A DNA stretch of 64,000 bases from Legionella sp. W10-070 (GTDB taxonomy: Bacteria; Pseudomonadota; Gammaproteobacteria; Legionellales; Legionellaceae). Under the pieces are notes generated by a model. The model was given only the letters and a program-made list of their open reading frames with translations. It was not told where the DNA came from and searched no databases. Below, one piece after another: positions 26,882 through 35,360 of the stretch; position 1 is the stretch's first letter; each line of letters opens with the position of its first letter. A program made the translations under genes and the position numbers. The stretch spans positions 124,001 to 188,000 of the forward strand of contig NZ_CAAAJC010000001.1 in NCBI RefSeq assembly GCF_900640175.1, in the 5' to 3' direction.

Positions 26882-27650
26882 TGCACTTGCTATTGCCGCC
26901 AGCGGCTTGAAATCAGAAGAATATTTCATTGATAAAATTGCCAATGATCTGGCAAATTTGAATACACCTAATTACAAAGCCAGCAAAATAACCTTTGAAG
27001 ATGTCCTTTATCAAAATATTGATGGGACAAATCCATTATTTCAACATCAAGCCAGTGCAAAACTGGGATTAGGAACAGCAGTCTACAAAACAGGAAAAGA
27101 TTTTAGTAAAGGCCCTTTAAAGCCAAGTAATAACTGGAATGACATTGCTATTGACGGTAATGGCTTTTTTCAGGTCATCAATATTGACGGCAATATCAGC
27201 TACACACGCAATTCAACTTTCAGCATAGACGTGGACGGCTATCTGGCGACCCAGGATGGCTTAAGACTGGCTGACAACATCCAAATCCCGGAGGATTTTG
27301 TTGCCATCAATATCCACAAAAATGGCGATGTTGAAGCCATTTTAGCTGACGATCCTGAACCACAGTTGCTAGGAACAATAAAACTGGCCAAATTTTTAGA
27401 TCCTGAAGCACTAACACCGCTTGGATCTGGCCTTTACAAGCCTACGGAACAAACTGGCGAAGCAATCGTTGACGCTCCGGGTGGTAGCGGCATGGGTTTG
27501 CTGATACAGAAACAGATTGAAGGCTCTAACGTAGACATGGTGAATTCTCTAATGCAATTAACACTCGCTCAACGTGTTTATCAACTTAATGCCAAGGCAA
27601 TACAGATTGCCGACGAATTGGAAAAAATGATCAATGAAGTCCGTGATTAA
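26874..27650 (+). CDS. flgG: Flagellar distal rod protein FlgG
   Basis: The 258-residue protein has the N-terminal motif ANDLANLNTPNYKASKITFEDVLYQ, the DIAIDGNGFFQV strand and the C-terminal NVDMVNSLMQLTLAQRVYQLNAKAIQ. The stretch after the N-terminal helix fits the FlgG-specific sequence that makes the rod straight. It forms the distal rod through the P and L rings. It overlaps flgA by 17 bases. Confidence 0.92.
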   Translation: MSDALAIAASGLKSEEYFIDKIANDLANLNTPNYKASKITFEDVLYQNIDGTNPLFQHQASAKLGLGTAVYKTGKDFSKGPLKPSNNWNDIAIDGNGFFQVINIDGNISYTRNSTFSIDVDGYLATQDGLRLADNIQIPEDFVAINIHKNGDVEAILADDPEPQLLGTIKLAKFLDPEALTPLGSGLYKPTEQTGEAIVDAPGGSGMGLLIQKQIEGSNVDMVNSLMQLTLAQRVYQLNAKAIQIADELEKMINEVRD

Positions 27651-28533
27651 CAGCCTCTTTCTGCTTTTTATGAGCCATTTAGCCAATGCGCATCAAGTCG
27701 TACTAAGCTTTCAGCCATCAATAAATCAGCAGGCAGCGACCTTGGGCGATGTGATAAAAATCTCCAATGACCGCCACCAATGGGCCTTATTACCCCTCGA
27801 CAGCCACCCTAAAGCGGGAGAATCACTCAGTCGGGAACATATTATTCAATGGATGATCTCCCGCATCGGTCCATTTAACTGGCAATGGCAAGGCAAAACC
27901 AGGGTAAAGATAAAAGCAAAGTTTTTAACAGCCCCCCAGATTCTGGTAGACAAAGCAAAACAGGCCTTAATCCAAGAACTGAATCCAAAATACCTGGCTG
28001 TGGAAGTCGATGCCGTAACGAATCCCAAAGGCAGTGAATATCCTCTGGCGAGTTTTCATCCGCACATCAGAGTGCAATCCCCTACAGCCAAACGGGTTTG
28101 TGTCTGGTTAATAAATCCACAACAAACGATTCCTGTCTGGTTTAAAGTTAAAGCCTATCAACGCGTATTGGTCGCAAAGGCGCCCCTTCCTTACCACTCT
28201 CGGGTGAATAACCAGGGTTTTTTATGGAAAAAGCGTAATATCGCAGGCCTGCATAGTGAGCCTGATAAGAGAATATCCGGGGACAAACGTCTGAAAACTA
28301 CCCTAAAGCCCAATGACGTTTTATTGGCAGAAAATTTAGAGCCAATACCAGCAGTAACCAAGGGCCAGAAAATCCAGGTCAATGTATATAGTTCTGGAAT
28401 CACCATTAAAACCGCCGCCATAGCCTTGAAAGATGGTTATCCGGGGCAGGCAATCCGCATGAAAAACCCAGTGAGCAACAAATTCTTTATGGCCAGAATC
28501 GTTGCGGAAAAGCAGGCGGAGGTTCGAGCATGA
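27634..28533 (+). CDS. flgA: P-ring assembly chaperone FlgA (enlarged)
   Basis: The 299-residue protein has a signal peptide (ends near LANAHQ, residue 20) and a C-terminal SAF-like chaperone domain (about 235-295, with LAENLEPIPAVTKGQKIQV and DGYPGQAIRMKNP). It helps FlgI form the P ring. It is longer than typical FlgA (about 220-240), mostly from a larger N-terminal region. Position between flgG and flgH supports the call. Confidence 0.88.
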   Translation: MKSVINSLFLLFMSHLANAHQVVLSFQPSINQQAATLGDVIKISNDRHQWALLPLDSHPKAGESLSREHIIQWMISRIGPFNWQWQGKTRVKIKAKFLTAPQILVDKAKQALIQELNPKYLAVEVDAVTNPKGSEYPLASFHPHIRVQSPTAKRVCVWLINPQQTIPVWFKVKAYQRVLVAKAPLPYHSRVNNQGFLWKKRNIAGLHSEPDKRISGDKRLKTTLKPNDVLLAENLEPIPAVTKGQKIQVNVYSSGITIKTAAIALKDGYPGQAIRMKNPVSNKFFMARIVAEKQAEVRA

Positions 28534-29099
28534 TTAAGATTGGGCTTCTTTTGTTTTGTCTTTTATTTAGTTCCTTGGGGCAAGCAATTAGTTTATTCGA
28601 TGAAACAATCTATCGTCCCCTGATTGCCGATAGGGTCGCTTATCTTCCTGGCGACCTTTTGACTGTTATTGTTCTCGAAACCTCTAACGCTCAAAGTAGT
28701 GCTGATTTAGCTTCCGGTAAAGAAATTAAAACTGCCCTGGAAGTCGGTTACAACCGAGATAAGCATCAGGTGAGCCTTGGATTAAATGGCAAAGGACGAA
28801 CCGCAGCAAAAACAGGCCGTAATGGGAAAATTAAAGCAGCGCTTACCGTACGTATTAAGGATTGCCTGCCTAATGGCAGTTACCAGGTTGAAGGACACCA
28901 ACTGATCCGTATTAATGGTGAGCAGCAAACCATCTTGTTAAGTGGCATCGTGCGACCGGAAGATATCAGCCCTCAAAATACTGTCCTTTCTACCCGCCTG
29001 GCCGATGCGCAAATTACTTATACGGGTGATGGCTCCGTGTCCGATTCCCAGCGATACAACTATCTCTATAAGATGCTATCTTTTATGGGGTTGGTTTGA
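28530..29099 (+). CDS. flgH: L-ring protein FlgH without a lipobox
   Basis: The 189-residue protein keeps the FlgH core: VAYLPGDLLTVIVLETSNAQ, LPNGSYQVEGHQLIRINGEQ, LSGIVRPEDISPQNTVLSTRLADAQI and the end NYLYKMLSFMGLV. It is shorter than usual (about 220-230). Typical FlgH is a lipoprotein. Here the signal ends SSLGQA with no Cys at the cleavage site, and the only early Cys (Cys10) lies inside the hydrophobic core. It would form the outer-membrane ring. Four-base overlaps on both sides. Confidence 0.92.
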   Translation: MIKIGLLLFCLLFSSLGQAISLFDETIYRPLIADRVAYLPGDLLTVIVLETSNAQSSADLASGKEIKTALEVGYNRDKHQVSLGLNGKGRTAAKTGRNGKIKAALTVRIKDCLPNGSYQVEGHQLIRINGEQQTILLSGIVRPEDISPQNTVLSTRLADAQITYTGDGSVSDSQRYNYLYKMLSFMGLV

Positions 29100-30208
29100 T
29101 GAGAATTTGCTTGCTAATCCTGTGGCTTCTTATTCCCTCTTTAGCGCTGAGTAATTCTGCTGTCCGGTTAAAATCCCTGGCTCACCTCTCCGGTTTACAG
29201 GAAAACCCGATTACCGGCTATGGGCTTGTGATTGGCCTGGCAGGCTCAGGCGACTCACGCCGCAACAAAGACACTACCCAGGCCATTGCCAACTTACTAC
29301 AAACTTTTGGCATTAACATTAATCCTAATGATGTGAACAGCAGAAATACCGCCACAGTTATTGTCACAGCCAACCTGCCTTCCCACACCCATCAGGGTGA
29401 TAAGTTAGACGTCAATGTCGCCTCCCTGGGGGATGCTAAAAGTTTACTTGGCGGCACCTTATTGGTTACAGCACTAAAAGGCCCTGATAATCAAATCTAT
29501 GCACTTGCCCAAGGACCTATTTCGATAGGCGGTTTCAAATATGATTTATTCGGCAATGTCATTCAAAAAAATCATCCAACCGCAGGCCTCATTCCCGGCG
29601 GGGCTATTGTCGAAAAAACACTGTACAATGAATTGGTAACCAAGGAAGGAAAGCTGCACGTTATCCTGAATCACCCTGATTTTACTACTGCTGACCAGGT
29701 TGAAACTGCACTGAATAAAAAATTTGGCAACAAAACTGCCATCGCAAGAACTGCGCAAGACATTGAAATCCACCCGCCTGTTCAAGCCAGAAAGCATTTT
29801 ATTCGTTTTATCAGCCAGTTGGAAAATATCATCATTATTCCTGATAACCTACCAACCGTTGTTGTCAATGAACGCACCGGGGTCGTGGTCGCTGGTGCGG
29901 ATGTAAAAATCGATGCCGTAACCATTTCCCAGGGAAATTTACAGATTGCCATTGCCACTGACTACAATGTTTCACAGCCCACGCTAATCAGCAAGGTAGG
30001 TAAACAAGTACGTACAGCAATTACCCCCTCGACTAATATTCATGTCAAAGAGCCCGTTGCCAATTCCGTTAAACTGGCCGAAGGCGCCACTATCGCCGAT
30101 CTGATAGCTGCTTTAAATAAAGTACAAACCTCAACGCGCGACATTATTGCCATTCTGGAGAGTCTCAAGCGTGCAGGTGCATTACATGCTGAGTTGATTA
30201 TTCAATAA
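29096..30208 (+). CDS. flgI: P-ring protein FlgI
   Basis: The 370-residue protein has a signal peptide (ends near ALSNSAV) and the family sequence VRLKSLAHLSGLQENPITGYGLVIGLAGSGD at residues 19-49. It polymerises around the rod in the peptidoglycan layer. Length is normal. In most gammaproteobacteria flgJ, flgK and flgL follow; here flgB starts 9 bases after the stop and those genes are absent. Confidence 0.96.
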   Translation: MMRICLLILWLLIPSLALSNSAVRLKSLAHLSGLQENPITGYGLVIGLAGSGDSRRNKDTTQAIANLLQTFGININPNDVNSRNTATVIVTANLPSHTHQGDKLDVNVASLGDAKSLLGGTLLVTALKGPDNQIYALAQGPISIGGFKYDLFGNVIQKNHPTAGLIPGGAIVEKTLYNELVTKEGKLHVILNHPDFTTADQVETALNKKFGNKTAIARTAQDIEIHPPVQARKHFIRFISQLENIIIIPDNLPTVVVNERTGVVVAGADVKIDAVTISQGNLQIAIATDYNVSQPTLISKVGKQVRTAITPSTNIHVKEPVANSVKLAEGATIADLIAALNKVQTSTRDIIAILESLKRAGALHAELIIQ

Positions 30209-30217
30209 AGGAAAAAG

Positions 30218-30568
30218 ATGAGTTACGATACCACCATAGAATTAATAAGCCTGGCACTTGACGCTTCCTTAATGCGTCAAACGGCCGTAGCCAATAATAT
30301 TGCCAACGCCAACACCCCTGACTACCAACCCATTGAAGTCAATTTTGAACAGCAATTGACAATAGCCAATCCTCTGGCAACAAACAGACAAGCCACTGAG
30401 GTTTCTGGAAACATCAAGCCGTTCTACCAGCAAAGAGAAGCAACCTCTATTGATGAGCAAGTTGCCTTAAGTGTCCAGAATGCAACCCATTACCGCGCTT
30501 TAATCAAGGGATTAAATCAGAAATTTGCCATCATGAAATTAGCACTGCAAGGAAACAATCAATCATGA
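30218..30568 (+). CDS. flgB: Flagellar proximal rod protein FlgB
   Basis: The 116-residue protein has the rod signature AVANNIANANTPDYQPIEVN at residues 23-42 and the C-terminal helix ALSVQNATHYRALIKGLNQKFAIMKLAL. It is about 20 residues shorter than typical FlgB. It has a GGAAAAAG ribosome binding site and overlaps flgC by ATGA. Confidence 0.93.
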   Translation: MSYDTTIELISLALDASLMRQTAVANNIANANTPDYQPIEVNFEQQLTIANPLATNRQATEVSGNIKPFYQQREATSIDEQVALSVQNATHYRALIKGLNQKFAIMKLALQGNNQS

Positions 30569-30987
30569 GCTATAATCAAATCTATGCAATTGCCATGCAG
30601 GGCATGAATCTTGAGAAATTGCGTGTTGATGTAGTAGCCAACAACATCGCTAATCAGCATACCTTGCGAAATAGCGATGGTTCCGCCTTTCACCCCATGC
30701 AAGTGGTCGCTACTGCCAAGCCCTTTTCTGCATACCTTTCAAATACGGAAGAAGGCGGGATTGAAAGTGTCAATTTAATCCCGCAAAACCTGCCCGCCAG
30801 TAAAATTTATCAACCCGGTCACCCGGCGGCCGACAAACAAGGTTATGTGAGTTATCCAGGCATCAGTATGGTTGATGAAATGACGACTTTATTACGAGCC
30901 TCTCGAGGTTATGAAGCCAATATCAAAATTATAAACACCGCCCACAGCCTCTATTTGCAAGCATTAAGCATCGGGGATGAACGATGA
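30565..30987 (+). CDS. flgC: Flagellar proximal rod protein FlgC
   Basis: The 140-residue protein has the N-terminal VVANNIANQHTLRNSDGSAF motif, a KIYQPGHPAADKQGYV central stretch and the C-terminal MVDEMTTLLRASRGYEANIK. All are diagnostic of FlgC. Length matches the family. Overlaps with flgB and fliE are four bases each. Confidence 0.95.
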   Translation: MSYNQIYAIAMQGMNLEKLRVDVVANNIANQHTLRNSDGSAFHPMQVVATAKPFSAYLSNTEEGGIESVNLIPQNLPASKIYQPGHPAADKQGYVSYPGISMVDEMTTLLRASRGYEANIKIINTAHSLYLQALSIGDER

Positions 30988-31271
30988 GAATCGAGTCTCT
31001 TAATGCGATTGAATTGAGTCCGGAGCTTAAAACAATTGAAAAGCCGGAAAGCCCCTCCTTTGCTAACTGGCTCACATCAAAGGTAGAAGAAACCAATGAG
31101 CAATTGCAGGCAGCTGATAATGCCCTGCAACAGTTAACAATTGGCCAGACAACAAACCTGCATCAAACAATGCTGACGCTGGAACAGGCTAAATTATCCT
31201 TTCAATTTTTAGAGCAGCTTCGCAATCGGCTAATGAACGCATACCAGGAAATAATGAGAGAGCAGATTTAA
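30984..31271 (+). CDS. fliE: MS ring-rod junction protein FliE
   Basis: The 95-residue protein matches FliE in size and in its C-terminal half (LTIGQTTNLHQTMLTLEQAK followed by LSFQFLEQLRNRLMNAYQEIMR). FliE links the FliF ring to the rod and is the first exported subunit. fliF begins one base after its stop. Confidence 0.93.
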   Translation: MRIESLNAIELSPELKTIEKPESPSFANWLTSKVEETNEQLQAADNALQQLTIGQTTNLHQTMLTLEQAKLSFQFLEQLRNRLMNAYQEIMREQI

Positions 31272-31272
31272 A

Positions 31273-32571
31273 GTGAATTATTTACACGACAGCCTTCAGT
31301 GGTTTAAGAATCAGAACAGGAAGCGGCAAATAAGCTTATTTGGCAGCTTAGTCCTTATCATCCTGTTTACTTTTTGTTGCTGTATATGGGTATTTTCACC
31401 CACTTATGCAGTGCTGTTTAATCATTTGGACAGTCGCGATGCCAATCAGATTTTGCGGCAACTGGAAGAATCGCATATTGCCTATCAGATTAACAACCAG
31501 GGCCAGGATATTTTGATTGATAAAAATTTAATTGATAAAACCCGTATCAAATTAATGGGAAGCAGCATGCAGTTAACTGGCGGTGTTGGCTTTGAGTTAT
31601 TTGATAAAAGTGATTTTGGCATGACTGATTTCTCGCAAAAAATAAACTATCAGCGTGCCTTACAAGGTGAACTAGAACGAACCATCAGCAGCCTTGATGA
31701 AGTAAGCCAGGCACGTGTGCACCTTGTGATCCCCGAAAGCCATTTGTTCCAACAGGACGATAATCAACCTCGAGCGGCTGTAACGCTTCACTTAAATCAT
31801 TCGCTAACGGCTCCCCAGGTTCACAGCATTCAACAACTCATTGCCGCAAGTGTTGCCCATCTGCCGATTAACAATGTCGTCATTGTCGATCAGAATGGTA
31901 ATAGTCTGGTAAGTGAACAAGAGGATACAGTCAAAAATCACCTGGATTTGAAAAAATCAGTAGAACATTATTTGAATGACAAAGTATTACAGATGTTAAT
32001 CCACGTTTTTAATGCTGATGACGTCATGGTTAAAATTGATGTCAGACTAAACCATGATGAATTACAACGAGAACTGATTAAACCCCAGCAAGATGGAATG
32101 GTAACTCATGAGAAGGAAACGCAACATTCCACCGCTACCAAAACCGCAAAAGCACAAACCAATCAAGACATAACACGCGAAAAAAGCTATGAGTTTGGCA
32201 GGGAAAAAGAACATTTCATCCGCGCGACAGGGAGTATTGAGCGCCTGACAATCAGCGTCGTTGTACCTCAATCAACCCCCAAAGCAACCATAGAACAAAT
32301 TACAAGGCTGGTAAAATCGGTAGTGGGCTTTGAACCTGAAAGAGGAGACAGCATTAGTGTAGAGGCATTGATAAACCATCCTCATTCATCAGTTCTGCCA
32401 GAAACTCCCTCCATTCCTCAACCTCCCTGGCCTGTTGATAAAATAGACAAGATACTCCTGATCCTGGCCAGCTTATTTGCCTTAACTGGTATATTTCACC
32501 TGAAAAACCGCTATAAGAAACGTCGGCAATTACTTTCTGAATTAACCCAATGGCTAGATAAACATGACTAG
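31273..32571 (+). CDS. fliF: MS-ring protein FliF with a very short cytoplasmic tail
   Basis: The 432-residue protein has membrane helix 1 (about 19-41) and the ring-building domains (YAVLFNHLDSRDANQILRQLEES, GFELFDKSDFGMTDFSQKIN and RALQGELERTISSLDEV). Helix 2 lies at about 392-408. Typical FliF has about 550 residues with some 80-100 after helix 2, the last part binding FliG. Here only about 24 basic residues follow. The start is GTG without a strong ribosome binding site, so translation probably depends on fliE. The short tail fits the absence of normal FliG. Confidence 0.93.
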   Translation: MNYLHDSLQWFKNQNRKRQISLFGSLVLIILFTFCCCIWVFSPTYAVLFNHLDSRDANQILRQLEESHIAYQINNQGQDILIDKNLIDKTRIKLMGSSMQLTGGVGFELFDKSDFGMTDFSQKINYQRALQGELERTISSLDEVSQARVHLVIPESHLFQQDDNQPRAAVTLHLNHSLTAPQVHSIQQLIAASVAHLPINNVVIVDQNGNSLVSEQEDTVKNHLDLKKSVEHYLNDKVLQMLIHVFNADDVMVKIDVRLNHDELQRELIKPQQDGMVTHEKETQHSTATKTAKAQTNQDITREKSYEFGREKEHFIRATGSIERLTISVVVPQSTPKATIEQITRLVKSVVGFEPERGDSISVEALINHPHSSVLPETPSIPQPPWPVDKIDKILLILASLFALTGIFHLKNRYKKRRQLLSELTQWLDKHD

Positions 32572-33001
32572 TACATTAAAACACCTTATGCTGAAAGTCG
32601 CCCAGCTACCCAAAAAAGATCAACAATGGGTTTTAAAAAATCTGTCTATAGGCCAACAGACTGTGTTTAAGCGATTTGGCGGCGAACAGCTATTGATGCA
32701 AGCCCGCCGCTTTCGCCATTTAAAATTTAAAAAAGCGCCGCCCCCGGCTTCACCACCTGTTCTTCCTGCTTTTTGCCGTTTACTGGCAACCAGAACGCCA
32801 CTCTACGTTGCTATTGTCCTCGAACAGGGGCAATACCCTTGGCAAGCTCATTTCCTGAGAACTTTCGATCTTGATGGCGGTATCAAGAATTGCCTTGATA
32901 AGCAATTACCTCAACTAAAACCGGCAACTAAAAAAGCCTTGCTGAGTCAGTGGGAAAATACCCTGTCTTTTGAACTTCATTTGGAGTCTGGCAATGGCTG
33001 A
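32564..33001 (+). CDS. Unknown 145-residue protein in the fliG position
   Basis: The gene lies exactly where fliG is expected, overlapping fliF by 8 bases and fliH by 8. The protein has a basic, helical N-terminal part (residues 1-55, with LPKKDQQWVLKNLS), a proline-rich linker (57-68) and a second helical domain (about 70-140). FliG has about 330 residues, with armadillo repeats and a charged torque helix near its C-terminus; none of this is visible. It may be a reduced FliG or an unrelated adaptor linking FliF to the FliM/FliN-like proteins, as SctK does in injectisomes. Both ideas are inference. Confidence 0.8.
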   Translation: MTSTLKHLMLKVAQLPKKDQQWVLKNLSIGQQTVFKRFGGEQLLMQARRFRHLKFKKAPPPASPPVLPAFCRLLATRTPLYVAIVLEQGQYPWQAHFLRTFDLDGGIKNCLDKQLPQLKPATKKALLSQWENTLSFELHLESGNG

Positions 33002-33653
33002 AGTGTTCAAGCAGATTATAACCAATGAAGAGTCCGTTTATTTAAATCAGGCCATTGAGGAAGAAAGCCCCAAACCAGTTAAGGAAAAATCCTGTGCAGA
33101 AGAACATGACTCAGACTTCAACCTATTAAAGGAGCAGGCACGTGAGGAGGGTTATAAAACAGGATTTACCCAAGGCATGGCGGAGGGATTCAAGCAAGGG
33201 GAACAGCAAGCAGCCAGGCAGGCAACACGCTTGTTACAACAACTGGAAAACCTGTTACAAACCATTCCCCAGGCAGTAAAAGAAAACCGTCAGGCACTAA
33301 AAACAGAGATTGCAGACATTGTATTGGCCATTGCCCAGCAATTCTTTGTTTATCAGCAACAAAACAAAGAAGCAATTACCATGCAAATCAACCATGCACT
33401 GGAGCAAGTCAATCACAAACAATCGATAACGCTTATTCTGCACCCTAATGATCTGGCCTTGCTACAAAACAATCAATTAAAAATTAATGCTCATCAGTAC
33501 CAGGACTTACGTATTACTGCCGATGAAACTATTCGTTTGGGAGGATGTCTTATTAAAAGCGAGCACGGTATTTTTGATGCCTCTATTGAAAGACAAATTG
33601 ATCGCCTGAAGCAGGTTCTCGTACAAATCAAACAGAGGGAACTTCATGGCTAA
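32994..33653 (+). CDS. fliH: Flagellar ATPase regulator FliH
   Basis: The 219-residue protein has a charged N-terminal part, a Gly/Gln-rich helix with FliH-type GxxxG-like spacing (GYKTGFTQGMAEGFKQGEQQA), and a C-terminal V-ATPase E-subunit-like domain (RITADETIRLGGCLIKSEHGIFDASIERQ). It binds FliI and tethers it to the C-ring. ATG 32994 has GGAG about 8 bases upstream. An in-frame start at 32970 lies inside the previous gene and is less likely. Confidence 0.9.
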   Translation: MAEVFKQIITNEESVYLNQAIEEESPKPVKEKSCAEEHDSDFNLLKEQAREEGYKTGFTQGMAEGFKQGEQQAARQATRLLQQLENLLQTIPQAVKENRQALKTEIADIVLAIAQQFFVYQQQNKEAITMQINHALEQVNHKQSITLILHPNDLALLQNNQLKINAHQYQDLRITADETIRLGGCLIKSEHGIFDASIERQIDRLKQVLVQIKQRELHG

Positions 33654-34938
33654 CTGGCTCCCTGATTTGCAAGCAGTTGAACGTGTAGGGGAAATTGAAC
33701 AATACCTTGGTTTAAAATTGGTAGCAAACGGACCTCCACAGGCTTTTGTTGGCGAGTTATGCGATATTCTTGATCTAAAAAATCAAGTGGTCACCACGGC
33801 TGAAGTGGTCGGGTTTGAGAAAGGAAAAGTATTTCTCATGCCCTTTTTCCACACCCAAATCAGCATGGGCTTTAAAGTTCGGGCTCGCGGCTCTGGTATG
33901 ACGATTAAAGCGGGAAATAATTTATTAGGCCGTATTGTTGATGCTTTTGCCCTACCGCTGGATGGCAAGGGAGCGCTTCACTGCGCCGATGAAATCCCCT
34001 TATTCAAAGCAAGAATCAACCCCTTATCCCGACAAGCCGTTAACCAACGAATTAACACAGGAATTCATGCGATTGATAGCTTATTGCCCATGGGTCAGGG
34101 TCAGCGCATGGGATTATTTGCCGGAAGCGGGGTAGGAAAAACAGTATTACTGGGGATGATGAGTAAACATATGACCAGTGATGTCAATGTCATTGCACTG
34201 GTTGGAGAACGTGGACGGGAAGTAAATGATTTTATTCAACAACACCTGGAGGAAGCAACCCTAAAAAAAACCGTGGTGATAGCAGCCTGTAGTGATGATT
34301 CGCCCCTGATGCGCAGACAAGCTGTCTACACAGCTACAGCCATTGCAGAATACTTCTGCAGTAAAGGGCAGCAGGTGATGCTGTTTATGGATTCAATCAC
34401 CCGTTTTGCCATGGCCCAAAGGGAAATCAGCCTCAGCCTGGGCGAACCGCCTACCTCACGTGGCTATACGCCTACAGTATTTTCCCTGCTTCCCGGAATC
34501 ATAGAGCGCACCGGTAATTTTAAAGAACAGGGCAGTATTACTGCACTCTACACTGTCCTGGTAGAAGGCGATGATTTCAATGAGCCTATTGCTGATCACA
34601 TGCGAGCCCTGCTGGACGGCCACATTGTGCTGACAAGAGAGCTCGCTCACCGTGGGCATTATCCAGCGATTGACATACTACAAAGTATTTCGCGCCTGGC
34701 ATCACAACTGTTAACCACAGAGGAACAACAATTGATTAATCAGGTCACCGCTACCCTCAGCCAATACTACCGGCATAAGGACATGATTGAAATTGGTGCT
34801 TATAAACCGGGGAATAACCCTAAATTAGACCATGCTGTAGAACGTATCGATGGGTTAAATCGACTACTGATACAGGCTGAAGATCAATCGCTGCCTGTTG
34901 AGACGTTGCTGGAACGTTTTAAGGAGGTGTTGCAATGA
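33646..34938 (+). CDS. fliI: Flagellar export ATPase FliI
   Basis: The 430-residue protein has the Walker A motif FAGSGVGKT (Lys165), the VGERGREVNDF motif, Walker B VMLFMDSITRFAMAQREI, and the SLGEPPTSRGYTPTVFSLLP export-ATPase sequence. It unfolds and feeds export substrates. It overlaps fliH by 8 and fliJ by 4 bases. Confidence 0.97.
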   Translation: MANWLPDLQAVERVGEIEQYLGLKLVANGPPQAFVGELCDILDLKNQVVTTAEVVGFEKGKVFLMPFFHTQISMGFKVRARGSGMTIKAGNNLLGRIVDAFALPLDGKGALHCADEIPLFKARINPLSRQAVNQRINTGIHAIDSLLPMGQGQRMGLFAGSGVGKTVLLGMMSKHMTSDVNVIALVGERGREVNDFIQQHLEEATLKKTVVIAACSDDSPLMRRQAVYTATAIAEYFCSKGQQVMLFMDSITRFAMAQREISLSLGEPPTSRGYTPTVFSLLPGIIERTGNFKEQGSITALYTVLVEGDDFNEPIADHMRALLDGHIVLTRELAHRGHYPAIDILQSISRLASQLLTTEEQQLINQVTATLSQYYRHKDMIEIGAYKPGNNPKLDHAVERIDGLNRLLIQAEDQSLPVETLLERFKEVLQ

Positions 34939-35360
34939 GAGGAAGCTTACTTGCCCTGATGAATAAACTAACCTGGCAACTTAACGACCTCGTCCAGGAA
35001 TTGCACTCAATTGATGAGCAATATACAACACTACAAACGGCACTGCTGAATACTAAACAACAGGTAGATAACGCCTGCTCTACCCCAGCCATTATCAATC
35101 CGGAACAGGAAATTATCCGCCTTAATTTTATTATTCAACAGCAGCAAAAATATGAAAAACTAACAATTGAGATAAAAGCAATTGAGTCGCAACGCACCCA
35201 ATTACAAGCACGTCAACTTCGTCTGAATACGGAACTAAAAATGCTGGAAAAATACCAGGAGAGGCAGTCAGCACTCACCCGGCAAAAACTGGCTGGAGTG
35301 GAGCAACACGCAATAGACGAGTGGGTTCTGCAAAAAAGGAGTCGCTATGAAAATCAATGA
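34935..35360 (+). CDS. fliJ: FliJ-like export coiled-coil protein
   Basis: The 141-residue protein is almost entirely an antiparallel coiled coil rich in Gln, Leu and Glu, like FliJ, the stalk of the FliI hexamer. Sequence conservation in this family is low, so the call relies on length, coiled-coil character and position directly after fliI. It overlaps the next gene by 14 bases. Confidence 0.82.
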   Translation: MRGSLLALMNKLTWQLNDLVQELHSIDEQYTTLQTALLNTKQQVDNACSTPAIINPEQEIIRLNFIIQQQQKYEKLTIEIKAIESQRTQLQARQLRLNTELKMLEKYQERQSALTRQKLAGVEQHAIDEWVLQKRSRYENQ

